Source of the DNA: an uncultured Anaerococcus sp.
GTDB lineage: Bacteria; Bacillota_A; Clostridia; Tissierellales; Peptoniphilaceae
NCBI GenBank assembly: GCA_945916625.1
Contig: CAMEGY010000072.1
Location: forward strand, 1-5,717
Length of the DNA stretch: 5,717 nt
Direction of reading: 5' to 3'
Position 1 is the first letter of the stretch. Every line of letters begins with the position of its first letter. A model generated the notes under the pieces. It saw only the letters and a list, made by a program, of their open reading frames with translations, was not told the origin of the DNA and searched no databases. Of the stretch, positions 5,573-5,717 are shown one piece after another. Both the position numbers and the translations under genes were made by a program.

Positions 5573-5615
5573 AGACTTGTCCTTGCGAATGCGAAGCATG
5601 AGCAATGGAAAGTCT
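5573..5615 (+). repeat. Structured hairpin repeat, unit 1
   Basis: From outside in: AGACTT/AAGTCT (5573-5578 with 5610-5615), a bulged G5579, TCC/GGA (5580-5582 with 5607-5609), a bulged T5606, TTGC/GCAA (5583-5586 with 5602-5605), GA/GA (5587-5588, 5600-5601), ATGC/GCAT (5589-5592 with 5596-5599) and a GAA loop. Every stem position is paired. The GA/GA loop is only favourable on the plus strand, since the other strand would have TC/TC. Confidence 0.7.
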
Positions 5616-5629
5616 TATGCAGAGCCTAT

Positions 5630-5669
5630 AGACATATCCCAGTGATCAATAGCGAACTGAGGTAAGTCT
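5630..5669 (+). repeat. Structured hairpin repeat, unit 2 (variant apex)
   Basis: AGAC/GTCT (5630-5633 with 5666-5669), TA/TA (5635-5636 with 5663-5664), CC/GG (5638-5639 with 5661-5662), a bulged A5660, CAGT/ACTG (5640-5643 with 5656-5659) and GA/GA (5644-5645, 5654-5655) keep the unit 1 layout. The apical stem is replaced by an unpaired 8-base loop (5646-5653). The four-base stem differs from unit 1 but stays paired. Confidence 0.6.
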
Positions 5670-5681
5670 TAGCGATGTTAT

Positions 5682-5717
5682 AGACTTGTCCTGGTGAATG
5701 CGAAGCATGAACCATGG
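5682..5717 (+). repeat. Structured hairpin repeat, unit 3 (cut by the window end)
   Basis: AGACTT (5682-5687), G5688, TCC (5689-5691), TGGT/ACCA (5692-5695 with 5711-5714), GA/GA (5696-5697, 5709-5710), ATGC/GCAT (5698-5701 with 5705-5708), a GAA loop and T5715 follow unit 1 exactly. The four-base stem is changed on both sides. The unit stops at GG (5716-5717). If complete it should continue with A and then AAGTCT. Confidence 0.65.

Larger units (their letters stand above)
5255..5717 (+). repeat. Non-coding stem-loop/repeat region running off the right edge
   Basis: This stretch has no credible gene. It is an almost continuous series of plus-strand stem-loops. A weak hairpin-like copy is at 5347-5366. 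Simple stems occur at 5406-5422 (CAGG/CCTG), 5432-5443 (CCCA/TGGG) and 5444-5466, a GA-loop hairpin at 5467-5496 and a nested hairpin at 5512-5554. Three related hairpin units begin at 5573, 5630 and 5682. A long imperfect direct repeat links 5314-5346 with 5606-5639 (TGGAAARTCTTATGCA at the start, CATATCC at the end). A degenerate match to the unit start (TATAGACTTGTCC) is at 5255-5267. The bases between the nitroreductase promoter and 5255 show only AT-rich sequence with a lone TATAAT (5226-5231). It may be a structured RNA or a DNA hairpin array. Confidence 0.6.

Noticed and set aside
5439..5645. A 68-codon plus-strand open frame through the repeat region
   Set aside because: It has no ribosome binding site, its composition is odd, and it runs straight through the stem-loops and repeat unit 1. 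It is better explained as chance in structured DNA.
5573..5717. CRISPR array
   Set aside because: The units are internally palindromic and vary in sequence, with conserved rather than unique sequence between them. There are no constant repeats with unrelated spacers of equal length.

Overview
The window looks like a piece of a low-GC, Gram-positive anaerobe chromosome of the Clostridia/Tissierellia type, perhaps Peptoniphilaceae. That placement is an inference. It rests on the AT-rich sequence, the strong AGGAG-type ribosome binding sites, the compact rho-independent terminators, a DUF3783-type protein and a DUF1659/DUF2922 gene pair. No rRNA or other decisive marker is present.

Left part (1-1422). 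The edge (1-178) is open in several frames and may hold the end of a gene that I cannot identify securely. It faces a minus-strand gene (232-693) for a basic, helical 153-residue protein of unknown function, which ends at a clear terminator. A divergent intergenic region with a near-consensus promoter leads to a plus-strand gene (804-1373) for a 189-residue DUF3783-type protein, closed by a textbook terminator.

Centre (1520-4010, minus strand). A three-gene zinc-type metal resistance operon reads ArsR/SmtB repressor, then a stand-alone 74-residue heavy-metal-associated (HMA) CxxC protein, then a P1B-2-type metal efflux ATPase that has no HMA domain of its own. The repressor has the alpha5 metal site of the SmtB/CzrA zinc sensors and no cysteine at all. 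A consensus promoter is covered by two overlapping ArsR-type operators built on three CATATG hexamers exactly 16 bp apart. The apparent logic is that zinc (or cobalt) releases the repressor, the HMA protein binds metal and the ATPase exports it. The operon ends in a terminator that contains the ATPase stop codon.

Right part (4087-5128). Two small plus-strand genes (DUF1659-like and DUF2922-like) form a bicistron ending at a terminator shared with a convergent minus-strand nitroreductase-family gene. The nitroreductase start is best placed at 5128, after a good ribosome binding site.

Far right (5183-5717). There is no credible gene here. Instead the plus strand carries a run of stem-loops, and the last 150 bases hold a family of repeated hairpins. 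These share a flanking motif, tandem GA/GA internal loops and, in two copies, a GCGAAGC apex. Their stems differ by compensatory base changes, so structure appears to be under selection. The array runs off the window. It is the most unusual part of the window and could be a structured non-coding RNA or a set of single-stranded-DNA hairpins of a mobile or REP-like element.
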